Numbered from the stretch's first letter, positions 36,401 through 44,281 are shown. The stretch is 64,000 nt of DNA from Candidatus Peribacteria bacterium (GCA_020632295.1 JACKFU010000002.1:186001-250000), one strand, 5' to 3'. Notes: generated by a model from the sequence alone, not told the origin. A program made the numbers and translations.

Positions 36401-38625
36401 GAACTAGCAACTCCAATATCCTGCTGACTGACTCAAACGCTGCTGTAGATAGTAAATTAATGCGTATTCAGTATGATGGCGGTGATCTAAACTTTGCACA
36501 TATTGATGATGCTTGGTCATCTGCAACCTCAAGACTATATATTCAAGACGACGGCAATGTTGGTATTGGAACGTCGAGTCCAGCAGGAGCTCTACATGTT
36601 ACAGGTGCTGGTGCAGACAATACTCCCAATGTAAATGGCGTTCAAATTTCTGCAGGATCTGATGGAAATGCAAAGATTGAAATAACAAGTGCAGCAAGTG
36701 GAACTCCGTATATTGATTTTCAAAATGATGTATCTGGAACCGATTATGATGTAAGACTGAGATTAACTGGTGATGACTCTTTAGCTATAGAAGGTGGTAA
36801 CGTCGGTATCGGGACGACGAGTCCGGGACAAGAGCTTGAAGTAAATGGTGATATTTTGCTCGGTGCAGCTACTCCAAGTCTCTACATTGGAAGTGATAGT
36901 GACCAATACATCACAGGAAATGCAGCATCGAACTACTTGTCGATCTCTACCGCCAATGATGAAATCTTACGATTGAATTCCAACGGAGGAATGGCCTTTG
37001 GTGACGACTACGTGGCAACGACTCCTCCGGCAGATGGTATGATCATCGAAGGAAATGTAGGAATTGGAACGACAAGTGCACCTGCTACTTTGCAAGTTGG
37101 TGCCAGTAATTCCAGCAATCTCTGGGTTGGGTCGAATATTGCAAGCAATGGTTCCATGCTCATTGATGGCGGACGCCTACGCGCATACTACGGAGGACAG
37201 TCCTATCCTCGATTTGAACTCAATAGAGATATCGGCGGAAGTGCTCTACCTGGTATTGGACTTGGTGGCGGTAGTTCCGATGTCGATACAAACCTCTACC
37301 GTAGTGCAGCAAACATACTCCGTACGAACGACTCTCTTCTCGTTGATGGGAACCTAGGCGTAGGAACAACCTCTGCAAAGTCGAAACTCGACGTGATTGG
37401 AACGATGTCTGGTTCTGCACTTACAGTAAGTAACCCTAGCGGGACAAACTACGTCCTCGGCAATATCGGCATCCGTACAAAAAGCCCTACAGACCCTCTT
37501 CATATCGTAGCAGATAGCGGTAATGATAACATTCACCTCGAAGAATACAGTGGTGGTGAAGACTGGCAAATTGGTATTGATAGTGATGGTGATATGAACT
37601 TTGAAGACGAAGGAACTGCTCGCTTCCAGCTGATTGATGGTGGTGGTGCATTGTTTGGTACCAGTATTGGCGTGCCAACTGGTGTACTCTCAGTTCATAG
37701 TGGTACTGCCACTACCGATGCTGAACTTGACATTAATGCAACTGTAAGCGGCGATCCAGCTATTCAATTTAAAATTGCCTCTTCTACAGAGTTCCGAGTG
37801 GGTGTTGATGATACCGACGGCGATGCCTTTAAGATTAGTGAGGGTGGAGCACTGGGAACAAATGACCGCCTCATTATTGATCCTGCTGGAAACGTTTACA
37901 TTCCTACAGGTGATATTGATACGCTTGATGGAGGATACCGCGATGCAGGTAGCTGTGTAGCAGGTACTTGTGCATCCGATAAGAACTTGAAGGAGAATAT
38001 TACACCAATCTCAGGTGCACTAGATGTTATCCGCAAGCTTAGACCATCTACCTTTAACTTCACCGATGAAAAATTCGGTCCTGGGTTGCAGTTTGGTCTT
38101 ATCGCTCAGGAAGTAGAAGAAGTGCTGCCTGAGCTGGTCGAAGAAAATAGCAAAGGCTACAAAACGGTTAAGTACGGCATGGAACTCCAGATGCTTACGA
38201 TGGCAGCAGTAAAAGACCTCGACAGTAAGGTCGCAGAAATTGAGCAGCATATAGATACCCCAAAGAATACAGCTGAACGAGGCTCTATATTACAGGTTTC
38301 TGGTGGAAGCATTACCGTAACCTCTGGCTACCACAAAATTGCTCCAGAGGAAGGGGAGGACGATGTTCTTGCCATTATCCATGGTGGAGAACTTGATGGC
38401 ACGATTACCCTACAAGGAACCGATGCAACTCGCATTACTCTTCGAAAGAGCGGAAAACTGTTGCTGACAAAAGGTGACTTTACGCTTAATGGACCAGAAG
38501 ACACCATTGTCCTCATGAAGATTGCTGAGGATACCTGGGTAGAACTTAGTCGCAGTAACGACGGTAGCGGCATTAATGACCTCCTCCAATCGATGCAAGG
38601 GGCTTTTACTGGGGTAGATCGCTAG
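30499..38625 (+). CDS. Giant tail-fibre-like surface protein with S74 chaperone domain
   Basis: 2708 residues. A signal peptide (about 1-32, LLAALVILTGGLLGTAP) is followed by SSWSPTLLVNTEAFQ, shared with the protein at 40243. The body has about 25 copies of a beta motif of the form NVGIGTTSPxxKLxVxG, separated by variable segments. This is common in phage tail fibres and large adhesins. Near the end SDKNLKENI (S2493) and the region to about 2590 (FGLIAQEVEEVLPEL) match the Peptidase_S74 intramolecular chaperone, which trimerises fibres and usually cuts itself off at that Ser. Unusually, about 118 residues of beta sequence follow it. It is probably a trimeric cell-surface fibre. Confidence 0.88.
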   Translation: MSLQKQKHSISLLAALVILTGGLLGTAPRIYADSSWSPTLLVNTEAFQIIDDTNSSADLYLQFGGSLNKRLTYDRTLETFIFDDDLEIIGTASGMHLHAQDLLTSSGDLIVEGNSVLHGYVDIFNVTEIHSSASGRTLHAQDHLSSSGSLAVEGGIFGAGLSDCDTASTSKLLWNADDGTFSCGTDTDTDTNTHFSGTGSLQAFFDNRYVETAGDTMTGALVISPETDTTSMFVVNDADGGNPVLNVDSTNERVGIGTASPAATLQVGASNSSNLWVGSNTAGNGGSLLIDGGRLRAYYNAESYPRFELNRDIGGSALPGIGLGGGIADVDTNLYRSAANILRTNDSLLVDGNLGVGTTSAKSKLDVIGTMSGSSLTVSSLQNCDTIDTDAQGNFSCGTDAGTVGFTGTGALQAFFDNRYVETAGDTMTGALVINTETDSTAGFQVNDADGGNPVFNVDTTNERVGIGTSAPNNTLTIGNAGNIAITSSDTNARGALIWQDSTQTRKWVIGSRHALAGGQLEFNENNTDTRMVIGAGGNVGIGTTSPTTKLEVVGTASGEQLHFGRVLTGSGYVSIRNTTDSSTAFQISDADGGNPVFNVDTTNERIGIGTASPAAKLSVYGSDSATVPMRITNADAGGSFPYMSFMVGGTAAYGISDWVKAGIIESDADGGLVLGSYGNSLKMYAGSGRSSQVTLTTAGNLGIGTTSPSNKLEVVGTASGEQLHFGRVLTGSGYVSIRNTTDSSTAFQISDADGGSPVFNVDTTNERVGIGTASPGEELDVNGQIRISSTAIDSLQINRGDGNYMTIGNDGSNNMRLTAVGSTADIILKTNGSDRVLLDENGQLGIGTTSPEAKLDVVGTVSGSALTFSNPSGTNYIMGDVGIGTASPDAELEIQDSAGTAQLTLDSSNGYSTVAMKRSGNYRWEMTSDGATDDLWFREDGADVRLSIQEGGNVGIGTTSPAQLLEVAGNLRLSGSNRYIYGSSQLFLAPAGGNVAAYDGSTRMYFDVYDGATLGARIHSNGTSYLNGGNVGIGTTSPEAKLDVVGVLSGSSLTVSSLQNCDTIDTDAQGNFSCGTDDGAAGFTGTGALQAFFDNRYVETAGDTMTGALVIETESVTNSGALSIKAVEFQTGAYLTASGSPVLALNSQTTNASAAPHILFGYNNIFDTNLFRSAANTLYTDGSFWIGDTASGTHLHANALLTGSGYAIFRNINDSTTAFQISDADGGYPVLNVDTTNEYVGIGTASPSQKLDIMTTSGHIQLRLGSNGSSTTNFDIGRNTNGYLEFTGNQTNYAGYRFNASAASQGSFGAYDFRDQGSSRLFIDTAGNVGIGTTSPSGKLQVQNSSGVGSLYLTANPASNSNLIFGNTTNEQRGQVQYSNASDYMAFVTATSERVRIDSSGNVGVGTSSPSSNLHVNSDSGNATIRVEALDTYDPSVAFYESSESLAQLVYDESASDLVLRNNRSGTNSDVIFATGDAGSAVTIKGSGVVGIGTTSPETKLEVVGTISGSSLSVGSITGDLIPATDDTYNIGSDTLRWRELYLSGGSLHLGGTSDEAEIGFDTVNGAITFDPDDDGTAEMVVDDSGNVGIGTTSPQGKLQITDSSAADLRVQRTSDSTDATAEIKFKVSTNTEDNYYRTGIFAKRRSDGYADLVLATTNGNSVSASDAKLTILKDGNVGIGTTSPTTKLEVTGTASGEQLHFGRVLTGSGYVSIRNTTDSSTAFQISDADGGSPVFNVDTTNERVGIGTSSPGYKLEIAGSANAIKVPETAYMQYGDTWGAGAFYLQNGATTLATFQSSGVEFSTGVESNAGTVALPDYRFRNDTDNGLYLAGTNAIGLVTAATERIRIDSSGNVGIGTTSPGDNLHVYGGIRSEDDGGDTLFSGYNQAGNKVFDVEALGSPAYGVLNMYNNGSETVQLHSYGSSYFTGGNVGIGTTTPGVDVAGLSPVDYGHLEVAGATPYLTIDGTSNSNILLTDSNAAVDSKLMRIQYDGGDLNFAHIDDAWSSATSRLYIQDDGNVGIGTSSPAGALHVTGAGADNTPNVNGVQISAGSDGNAKIEITSAASGTPYIDFQNDVSGTDYDVRLRLTGDDSLAIEGGNVGIGTTSPGQELEVNGDILLGAATPSLYIGSDSDQYITGNAASNYLSISTANDEILRLNSNGGMAFGDDYVATTPPADGMIIEGNVGIGTTSAPATLQVGASNSSNLWVGSNIASNGSMLIDGGRLRAYYGGQSYPRFELNRDIGGSALPGIGLGGGSSDVDTNLYRSAANILRTNDSLLVDGNLGVGTTSAKSKLDVIGTMSGSALTVSNPSGTNYVLGNIGIRTKSPTDPLHIVADSGNDNIHLEEYSGGEDWQIGIDSDGDMNFEDEGTARFQLIDGGGALFGTSIGVPTGVLSVHSGTATTDAELDINATVSGDPAIQFKIASSTEFRVGVDDTDGDAFKISEGGALGTNDRLIIDPAGNVYIPTGDIDTLDGGYRDAGSCVAGTCASDKNLKENITPISGALDVIRKLRPSTFNFTDEKFGPGLQFGLIAQEVEEVLPELVEENSKGYKTVKYGMELQMLTMAAVKDLDSKVAEIEQHIDTPKNTAERGSILQVSGGSITVTSGYHKIAPEEGEDDVLAIIHGGELDGTITLQGTDATRITLRKSGKLLLTKGDFTLNGPEDTIVLMKIAEDTWVELSRSNDGSGINDLLQSMQGAFTGVDR
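31291..37417 (+). repeat. Two ~330-bp near-identical blocks within the fibre gene
   Basis: The segment 31291-31620 is repeated with few changes at 37091-37417. Both encode QVGASNSSNLWVGSN, then RFELNRDIGGSALPGIGLGG and NLGVGTTSAKSKLDVIG. They sit about 5.8 kb apart in the same orientation, so recombination between them would remove most of the repeat body in frame. Confidence 0.8.
32161..35749 (+). repeat. Three ~170-bp near-identical blocks within the fibre gene
   Basis: Copies lie at about 32161-32332, 32647-32818 and 35578-35749. Each encodes GTASGEQLHFGRVLTGSGYV, then RNTTDSSTAFQISDADGG and FNVDTTNER. Differences are mostly single silent changes. The similarity at DNA level is much closer than between other repeat units, so these are recent duplications or are kept alike by gene conversion. 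Confidence 0.8.
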
Positions 38626-38837
38626 CGATTCAGTCTTGCTGCCTGCGCAAACTGCAAAAAATAGCGATCAAGAGAATCCCCTTCCGTTGAATACTCATTG
38701 CCTCCTACAAAATAGTCACACGTAATTTCCCGTGCACTGAGTGCTCTCCCCACTTCACTTCCGATGTTTCCAAGCTGCTCACAAAGCGACAGAGTATTCC
38801 ATTGCTCTTGCGTGATGCTGTGATGCTGTAAATGCAT
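38622..38837 (-). CDS. Small conserved-type protein (shortened four-helix-like family)
   Basis: 71 residues. The N-terminal half LSLCEQLGNIGSEVGRAL and the C-terminal half CDYFVGGNEYSTEGDSLDRYF recall, from memory, a small helical family common in Patescibacteria. Members I recall have a middle segment of about 40 residues between these parts (AFERALELLDLT-like); here the two ends are joined by SAREIT. This would be an internally shortened member. It has no signal or membrane segment. It overlaps the fibre gene by 4 bases, tail to tail. Confidence 0.6.
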   Translation of the reverse strand: MHLQHHSITQEQWNTLSLCEQLGNIGSEVGRALSAREITCDYFVGGNEYSTEGDSLDRYFLQFAQAARLNR

Positions 38838-38853
38838 GATTATTGGACAATAT

Positions 38854-38879
38854 GTGAAATAATTTCACGAATTTTTTTT
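38854..38879 (+). terminator. Palindrome followed by T-run
   Basis: GTGAAATAATTTCAC (38854-38868) is a perfect palindrome. It is followed on the plus strand by GAATTTTTTTT. It could be a weak terminator for read-through from the fibre gene, or an operator upstream of the 71-residue gene on the other strand (start 38837). Confidence 0.35.
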
Positions 38880-38968
38880 GAATAAGAGGACGTTCTACAC
38901 TCCTCGATCTGTTTCCGTCTCTTTGCCTCACATTAATCATTGAATCGAATTCAATCCAGCTGTCACTT

Positions 38969-40126
38969 TCATCTTGAATCTCGGTTGGTAACAGCTGTTG
39001 GGAAATAGTTCCCATCGAAGCCTTCCCCATATCCATGTTGCTCCCGCATCGCTTTTACCGGAGCATTACGTAAGTGCATGGGAACTTCGAGTGATGATGC
39101 GCTCTGCACAGCACTTTTTGTCTTTTTCATGGCACCCGCAACCCCTCTACTCTTTGGTGCATCACCCAAATAGGTACACGCATGCGCGAGGAAGTACTCG
39201 CCCTCGGGCATGCCAACCATTTCAAATGCCTGCCAAGCTGCAGTAACAAACTGCAATGCATTCGGGTCAGCCATGCCAATATCTTCTGATGCAAAGATAC
39301 TCATACGCCTAAAGAGAAATCTTGGCTCCTCCCCTGCTTCGAGCATTTTATACATCCAGACAAGCGCTGCGTCTGGCTGGCTGGCACGAAGAGATTTTAT
39401 GAACGCAGAGATCGTATCGTAGTGGTCTTCCCCTTTCTTGTCGTAGCGATACGCACGATTCCTCAAAAGCTTCTCTGCCTCTTCTCGTGTAATATTTGCA
39501 CCGATAACAAGCGCCGCTAGCTCAAGGTAATTCAGCGCCATGCGTGCATCGCCATTACCATGTTCTGCAATCTTGGTAATAGCCTCTTTCTCAAGAGTAA
39601 TCTTTCCGTTGTAACCGTCTTTGTGGGCAAGGGCTCGGGTGATAACCTTCTCAAGATCTTCTACGGTTAACGGCTTTAAGAGGTGCACCTGCGAACGCGA
39701 AATCAACGCGCTATTTACAGAGAAATACGGGTTCTCTGTTGTGGCGCCAATGAGAACAACATCGCCGTTCTCAACAGACGGTAGCAGTGCATCTTGCTGG
39801 CTTTTGTTGAAGCGATGGATCTCATCAATAAAGAGTGCCGTGCGCTGCTTCGCGGCAAATGCTGCCACCTGCCGAATCTCTTTCACGCCACTCGTTACAG
39901 CATTCAGTTGGACAAACTGCGCCTTGGTCGTCTGTGCAATAATCTTTGCAAGCGTGGTCTTTCCTGTTCCTGGGGGCCCTGCAAAAATAACTGATGACAG
40001 CGTATCTGCTTGGATTGATGTGCGTAGCGGTGTCCCCTCTCCGACAACGTCTTCTTGGCCAATGTACTCGTCCAGTGTCGTTGGTCGAAGGCGGTATGCC
40101 AGTGGTGCATCGGCGTCAGCACTCAT
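38969..40126 (-). CDS. rarA: Replication-associated recombination ATPase RarA (MgsA)
   Basis: A 385-residue AAA+ clamp-loader-like ATPase that acts at stalled replication forks. Motifs: RPTTLDEYIGQ, Walker A GPPGTGKTT, Walker B ALFIDEIHRFNKSQQD, sensor 1 IGATTENPYFS, sensor 2 GDARMALNYLE, and the RarA tetramerisation region (YRYDKKGEDHYDTISAFIKS, ASEDIGMADP). The C-terminus is slightly shorter than usual, ending after GYGEGFDGNYFP. It is transcribed from its own promoter. Confidence 0.94.
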   Translation of the reverse strand: MSADADAPLAYRLRPTTLDEYIGQEDVVGEGTPLRTSIQADTLSSVIFAGPPGTGKTTLAKIIAQTTKAQFVQLNAVTSGVKEIRQVAAFAAKQRTALFIDEIHRFNKSQQDALLPSVENGDVVLIGATTENPYFSVNSALISRSQVHLLKPLTVEDLEKVITRALAHKDGYNGKITLEKEAITKIAEHGNGDARMALNYLELAALVIGANITREEAEKLLRNRAYRYDKKGEDHYDTISAFIKSLRASQPDAALVWMYKMLEAGEEPRFLFRRMSIFASEDIGMADPNALQFVTAAWQAFEMVGMPEGEYFLAHACTYLGDAPKSRGVAGAMKKTKSAVQSASSLEVPMHLRNAPVKAMREQHGYGEGFDGNYFPTAVTNRDSR

Positions 40127-40136
40127 GAAGGGTTGC

Positions 40137-40145
40137 AGTATAGCA
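40137..40145 (-). promoter_or_regulatory. Extended -10 promoter of rarA
   Basis: TGCTATACT (40145 to 40137) lies 10 bases before the ATG at 40126. The predicted leader is about 4 bases. Confidence 0.6.
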
Positions 40146-40242
40146 TAACGACTTTTCCGCTACACGAAGCCAAATCTCTATTCTGAAAATAGGGTCAAAG
40201 ACCCTATTTCTGTTTAGCGTATTTTTAAACTACTCTTGTTCT

Positions 40243-41910
40243 CTAGTGTGGTCGCGTTGACCAGTTGATATTGAGGTACCCTGCATGTGCCTCACCCGAG
40301 TTTGTCGTGCGTGCCTGCATGGAAAGGATGATGGTGATGTAACTGCCAGGTGTGTATGTGCCCGAAGCTTCTGGCCCAGTGATTGTTGCTGTTGTCCAGG
40401 AAGTATTTGCAAGGTCTGCTCCTCCTGTAAGCGATACGGCTGAACCTGCAGTATCGAGCATGGTTACATCAATCTGGTTATCACTCGTCGATGCAGCATT
40501 ACTACGGTAACGGAACTGAATGGGCGCCGTGCCATCCCAGTGACTAAAGTCATCGGGTACCTTTACGCGGACAGCAATGTTGTAGTCCTGCAAAGAAGAC
40601 TGTGTGGAAGTCCACTGGTAGTAGTTTTCTTTATTTGTGGCATCGTATGCAAGTACCATTTGTCCAACATTGTTTGAACCGTCTCCATAGTAGACAGCAC
40701 CTGCGTATTCTGGACTCAGCGATACCTGTGAGCCGGAATTCGTTCCTTGGTTAATGGTAATGGAACCGTTTGTATCATCGTAGGTAATGACAATACCAGA
40801 TCCCGACTGGAGAAGAGATGCCACACGGTCATCGACACTTTCGTCAAACCCTTCAGAATCACAAGCAAGCTGCCCATTACTATCTGTCGTCAAGAGACCA
40901 CAGCTTGTAATAGAAGAAAATGACAGGGTTCCATTAAAGGTTGCTGCACCATCGATCACCAATGTGCCAGATGAACGGAGTTCGTCTTGTGCATGGAAGA
41001 TGCGACCAGAACCCGTCCCAAGAATTTCAAACTGTCCTGTGCTACTGGCATCAAAAGTAAAGTTATTCGACCCAAGAGAAACTGTGGTATTTGCGTCTAC
41101 AGAGAGAGAATCGGCAAGTTCTGTAAAGTTAACGCTATCATCGGTGATATCGACTGTAACCGTGTCGGTTGCGGATGCGGTTGTTGTAATAGAAGAGCCA
41201 CCAGCAATCTCGAGGGTATTACCGTGAGAAATGGTCTGATCAGAGCCACCATCAGCAGAAAGTGTAAAGGTTGTTGCTTGGCTCGTATCTGTAGAAGCGA
41301 TGGTAATCGTATCGCTTCCTGCGTTTGTCGTAATCGTTACATTAGATCCCGCTACAAACGTCAACGTGTCAGATTCCTGGTCTGAAACAACATCGCTCTG
41401 GCCAGAGACAGAAATAGTTTGGAATACGTTTGGTGTCGACCCAGCTGCCGTCCATGTAAGGTTTCCTGCCCCGTCTGAAGAAAGAACCTTTCCAGAGGCA
41501 GATGCATCGCTAAATGGAAAGATATACTTTACACCGTTTAGGACAATTCCGGAGCCGAAGACTGCATCGTCTTCGACAACAAGTCCTCCGGACGATGTAA
41601 GAAGATCTTGCGCATGGACCACTTTACCAGATGCTGTTCCCTGCACTTCAACGCTTCCGTCAAATTCAAATTGTGACGTTGTTACGTTCCAACGAAGTTC
41701 TTTACCTGTTGTACCAAAGCGCAGTTCAATATCAGATGCGCCATCTCCATCATCAATTGACTGGAATGCCTCTGTGTTTACAAGGAGTGTCGGACTCCAA
41801 GAACTTGCAAGCGCAATACTCGGTACCAGAAACACAATGAGAAGAGCTGCTGTGTTACGAAGCAGCCTCTGCGTTGTGAACTGTTGCCGTGCTCTTGCGG
41901 AAATGTTCAT
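40243..41910 (-). CDS. Exported beta-rich surface protein (paralogue of fibre N-terminus)
   Basis: 555 residues with a signal peptide (about 1-36, LLIVFLVPSIALAS). Residues 36-120 repeat the N-terminal module of the 2708-residue fibre: SSWSPTLLVNTEAFQSIDD and GTASGKVVHAQDLLTSSGGL. The middle is Thr/Ser-rich beta sequence. The last 160 residues (WTSTQSSLQDYNIAVRVKVP, then WDGTAPIQFRYRS) match the C-terminal domain of the neighbour at 42035. No membrane anchor or sorting signal follows. It probably forms part of the surface layer or a fibre; the S74 chaperone is absent. Confidence 0.75.
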   Translation of the reverse strand: MNISARARQQFTTQRLLRNTAALLIVFLVPSIALASSWSPTLLVNTEAFQSIDDGDGASDIELRFGTTGKELRWNVTTSQFEFDGSVEVQGTASGKVVHAQDLLTSSGGLVVEDDAVFGSGIVLNGVKYIFPFSDASASGKVLSSDGAGNLTWTAAGSTPNVFQTISVSGQSDVVSDQESDTLTFVAGSNVTITTNAGSDTITIASTDTSQATTFTLSADGGSDQTISHGNTLEIAGGSSITTTASATDTVTVDITDDSVNFTELADSLSVDANTTVSLGSNNFTFDASSTGQFEILGTGSGRIFHAQDELRSSGTLVIDGAATFNGTLSFSSITSCGLLTTDSNGQLACDSEGFDESVDDRVASLLQSGSGIVITYDDTNGSITINQGTNSGSQVSLSPEYAGAVYYGDGSNNVGQMVLAYDATNKENYYQWTSTQSSLQDYNIAVRVKVPDDFSHWDGTAPIQFRYRSNAASTSDNQIDVTMLDTAGSAVSLTGGADLANTSWTTATITGPEASGTYTPGSYITIILSMQARTTNSGEAHAGYLNINWSTRPH

Positions 41911-41938
41911 GGTAAATATTTTTTGGATGTTTCATATC

Positions 41939-41947
41939 ATTATATCA
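41939..41947 (-). promoter_or_regulatory. Extended -10 promoter of the 555-residue surface protein
   Basis: TGATATAAT (41947 to 41939) lies 28 bases before the ATG at 41910, giving a leader of about 21 bases. Confidence 0.6.
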
Positions 41948-42034
41948 AAAAACTACTTTCCACGCTTGCACAAGGGCTTGACTTGTACTCTCGTTTATGT
42001 CGATTGCTTTCTGGCTTACAGAAGCCAATTTTTT

Positions 42035-43591
42035 CTACTCGCGAGGAAGTTCTACGTAGCGAAGCTTTAAATGACCTATTTGGACTTTTTCGCTATCCTT
42101 TGCAAAAGGTCGTACTTTTATAAGGAAGCCACTACCCGTGTTCCATGTTGGAGTACCGCTAAAGGTAATATCAGCTGTCGTCCACTCAGTGCTATTTAAC
42201 GCTGAGTAGCTCCCGCCAAGCGTCACCTGGTTTCCGGCAGTGTCATAGACCTCAATATCAAGTTTTGCGCTGGTATCTGCTGCAGAGGTGGTTCTATAGC
42301 GAATGCTGAGTGGTGTACTATCCCAACGAACAAATGCTGTTGGAACTTCAGATTGAACAACAATATCATAATCTTGCAAGCTTGAACGCGTACTTGTCCA
42401 GACGTAGTGGTTTGTCACTGCTGCACCTGAATTTGTGACAGATAGCTGCCCAACATTGTTAGATCCATCTGCCTGTATAGACGATCCATCGTATTCCGGT
42501 GCGTATGTACGCACAATGGTGCGTTCGCGGTCATCACTATTAAAGACACGGCGATCAGATATCGTCTGAATTGCGCCACCAGAGGTAACAACAGTTGCAA
42601 GGCGAATGAACGCTTCATCTGTCGGGAAACCTGACGTACGAATTGTTAAACCCCCAGAACCAATAAAGACATAGTTTGTCGTGTCATCGGTCACTGCCTG
42701 ATTACTGTTTCCACTGTACTGGGTGACATTGCCATTCAGTCGGTAGTCCCCTGCTGAAATGTTTACACTAAGTCCAGCGCCACTACTTACCTTTAAATGC
42801 GTCTGGTCAGAGCCTGCAGAGAGCGATGAAATATCAACACCATTAATGAGGCCTGTCACCGTTAAGTCCCCTTGGATGTTTACATCATCGTTAAAGTTAA
42901 AGTAGCTATTTCCTTGATCGTAACTTAATTCTTTTCCAAGGTCTGCACCAAATCGCAAGTAGAGTGTCCCTCCGCTGCTACTGTCTGCATCAATAGTAAA
43001 CCTGTTTGCGAGGGTTCCTCCTTCTCGTAGGTATCCACCGCTTCCAAGGAACGTAATATTTCCGCTACCAGAGCCAATTTGCTTACGGTCGAGGAAATTT
43101 GTATTGAGCGAGAATGGTACACTGCGGACGGGGCTGCGGTCGACTGTATCGTCTGTACTGTCTCTATCGAGCAGTTCATACGCTGTATCTGCAGCAGATG
43201 AGGCTTTGAGTTCCACCTGCATATGCAAGTTCAGAAGCGTAGAGACTGGCAATTCAGAAAAATCGGGAAGTGCTGTAACACTTCCAATTTCTACGCTGAA
43301 ATATCCTTTGCTGTCCGGCGTTACTGTGTGCTCTTCGTACCAGTTTGCATAGTTACTCGCCCCAATATTAATGGCACCGGTTGCCGTAACATCACCCGTT
43401 ACGTAATCCGTTGATGTCCAGTAGCTGAAGCGAATATTCACTTCGGATGCAATTGCTGTTCCAGAACTATCGAGCAGGTGACCGTTATAAATAACGCGTT
43501 GTGGAACAGTGGTTTCTGCAAATACCTGTGGCGAGAGACCCGCAACTACGGTAAGCAAGATTGCGCCGATGAAGACAATGCGCGTGTTCAT
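42035..43591 (-). CDS. Exported beta-rich surface protein
   Basis: 518 residues from ATG 43591, which overlaps the preceding stop as ATGA; the frame extends 13 codons further but the ATG precedes the signal peptide (IVFIGAILLTVVAGLSP, then QVFAE). The N-terminal domain (VPQRVIYNGHLLDSSGTAI, then IRFSYW) resembles collar- or fibre-type beta domains. The centre has GTLYLRFGADLGKELSYDQG, similar to the segment after the signal in the fibre. The C-terminal domain (WTSTRSSLQDYDIVVQSEVP) is shared with the protein at 40243. It is likely an extracellular structural protein. Confidence 0.75.
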   Translation of the reverse strand: MNTRIVFIGAILLTVVAGLSPQVFAETTVPQRVIYNGHLLDSSGTAIASEVNIRFSYWTSTDYVTGDVTATGAINIGASNYANWYEEHTVTPDSKGYFSVEIGSVTALPDFSELPVSTLLNLHMQVELKASSAADTAYELLDRDSTDDTVDRSPVRSVPFSLNTNFLDRKQIGSGSGNITFLGSGGYLREGGTLANRFTIDADSSSGGTLYLRFGADLGKELSYDQGNSYFNFNDDVNIQGDLTVTGLINGVDISSLSAGSDQTHLKVSSGAGLSVNISAGDYRLNGNVTQYSGNSNQAVTDDTTNYVFIGSGGLTIRTSGFPTDEAFIRLATVVTSGGAIQTISDRRVFNSDDRERTIVRTYAPEYDGSSIQADGSNNVGQLSVTNSGAAVTNHYVWTSTRSSLQDYDIVVQSEVPTAFVRWDSTPLSIRYRTTSAADTSAKLDIEVYDTAGNQVTLGGSYSALNSTEWTTADITFSGTPTWNTGSGFLIKVRPFAKDSEKVQIGHLKLRYVELPRE

Positions 43592-44262
43592 TTCTGCAAA
43601 AGAGTTCGTGTGAAAAATCCAATAATCCAACCAAGAAGCAAGAAGATTGCAAGAATCAAGATGTCACGCATGGTGTGTTGTATTGGTGCAGCGGAAAGCA
43701 ACGGTGTTTCTTTGCAGGGCTCGTCTATTGCGAGGAACAAGTGCGTTGAGCAGATTGGTTGCTCGTGTAGTGCCACTGCATATTTCGATGGATAGTGTCT
43801 GGCTAATTCTGTAGGAATTTCTTCATTATCTTGAGTGTATGTTGGAATCTGCGTCTCCTGCTTTACATCTGGGCCTTCTCCAATCTGTGGGGATGATGGT
43901 GCCGTACCACCACCTTCATTACTTCTGTGGCCTCTGTGACCTCCAGATGACCCTCCGGTAGAGGTATCTGTAACGTCTGGTGCTGTCGACGAAGAAGAGC
44001 TGCTCGATTGCTGTTGCTCAGGTGGAGCTGTGACAATCTGGTAGCTATTACTCGTAATAGGAAATGCTGTCCATGTTTCTCCTGCTTCATTGAGCGTAAA
44101 CGATGATGAGCCCAGGATAACAGAATCGGCATCAGGATTATTTTCGTACAAAACAAATGATGCGCTCTCTGCACCCTGTACAATCTGTGGCGCTATGAGA
44201 GCAACGACGACGAGAATGTCGCAGCAGAATGCCGTTAGTAAGCAATGAATGTGTTTGTGCAT
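43588..44262 (-). CDS. Membrane-anchored hypothetical protein with low-complexity linker
   Basis: 224 residues. An N-terminal signal (about 8-30) precedes a short beta domain. A linker follows, rich in Ser, Gln, Gly and His (EQQQSSSSSSSTAP, GGSSGGHRGHRS). The C-terminus is a membrane helix (ILILAIFLLLGWIIGFFTRT). Topology suggests an extracellular domain tethered to the membrane. It is first in a two-gene operon with the beta-rich surface protein, so it may anchor or assemble that protein. No family recognised. Confidence 0.65.
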   Translation of the reverse strand: MHKHIHCLLTAFCCDILVVVALIAPQIVQGAESASFVLYENNPDADSVILGSSSFTLNEAGETWTAFPITSNSYQIVTAPPEQQQSSSSSSSTAPDVTDTSTGGSSGGHRGHRSNEGGGTAPSSPQIGEGPDVKQETQIPTYTQDNEEIPTELARHYPSKYAVALHEQPICSTHLFLAIDEPCKETPLLSAAPIQHTMRDILILAIFLLLGWIIGFFTRTLLQK

Positions 44263-44272
44263 TTGATCTATT

Positions 44273-44281
44273 ATTTTACCA
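44273..44281 (-). promoter_or_regulatory. Extended -10 promoter of the 43588-44262 operon
   Basis: TGGTAAAAT (44281 to 44273) lies 10 bases before the ATG at 44262. The predicted leader is about 4 bases. Confidence 0.55.

Noticed and set aside
31260..37500. Regular repeats that could suggest a CRISPR array
   Set aside because: They encode the protein motif VGIGTTSP in one open frame with uneven spacing; no CRISPR array or cas gene is present.
38779..39036. 85-codon minus-strand ORF between rarA and the 71-residue gene
   Set aside because: It overlaps both genes in another frame and has no recognisable features.
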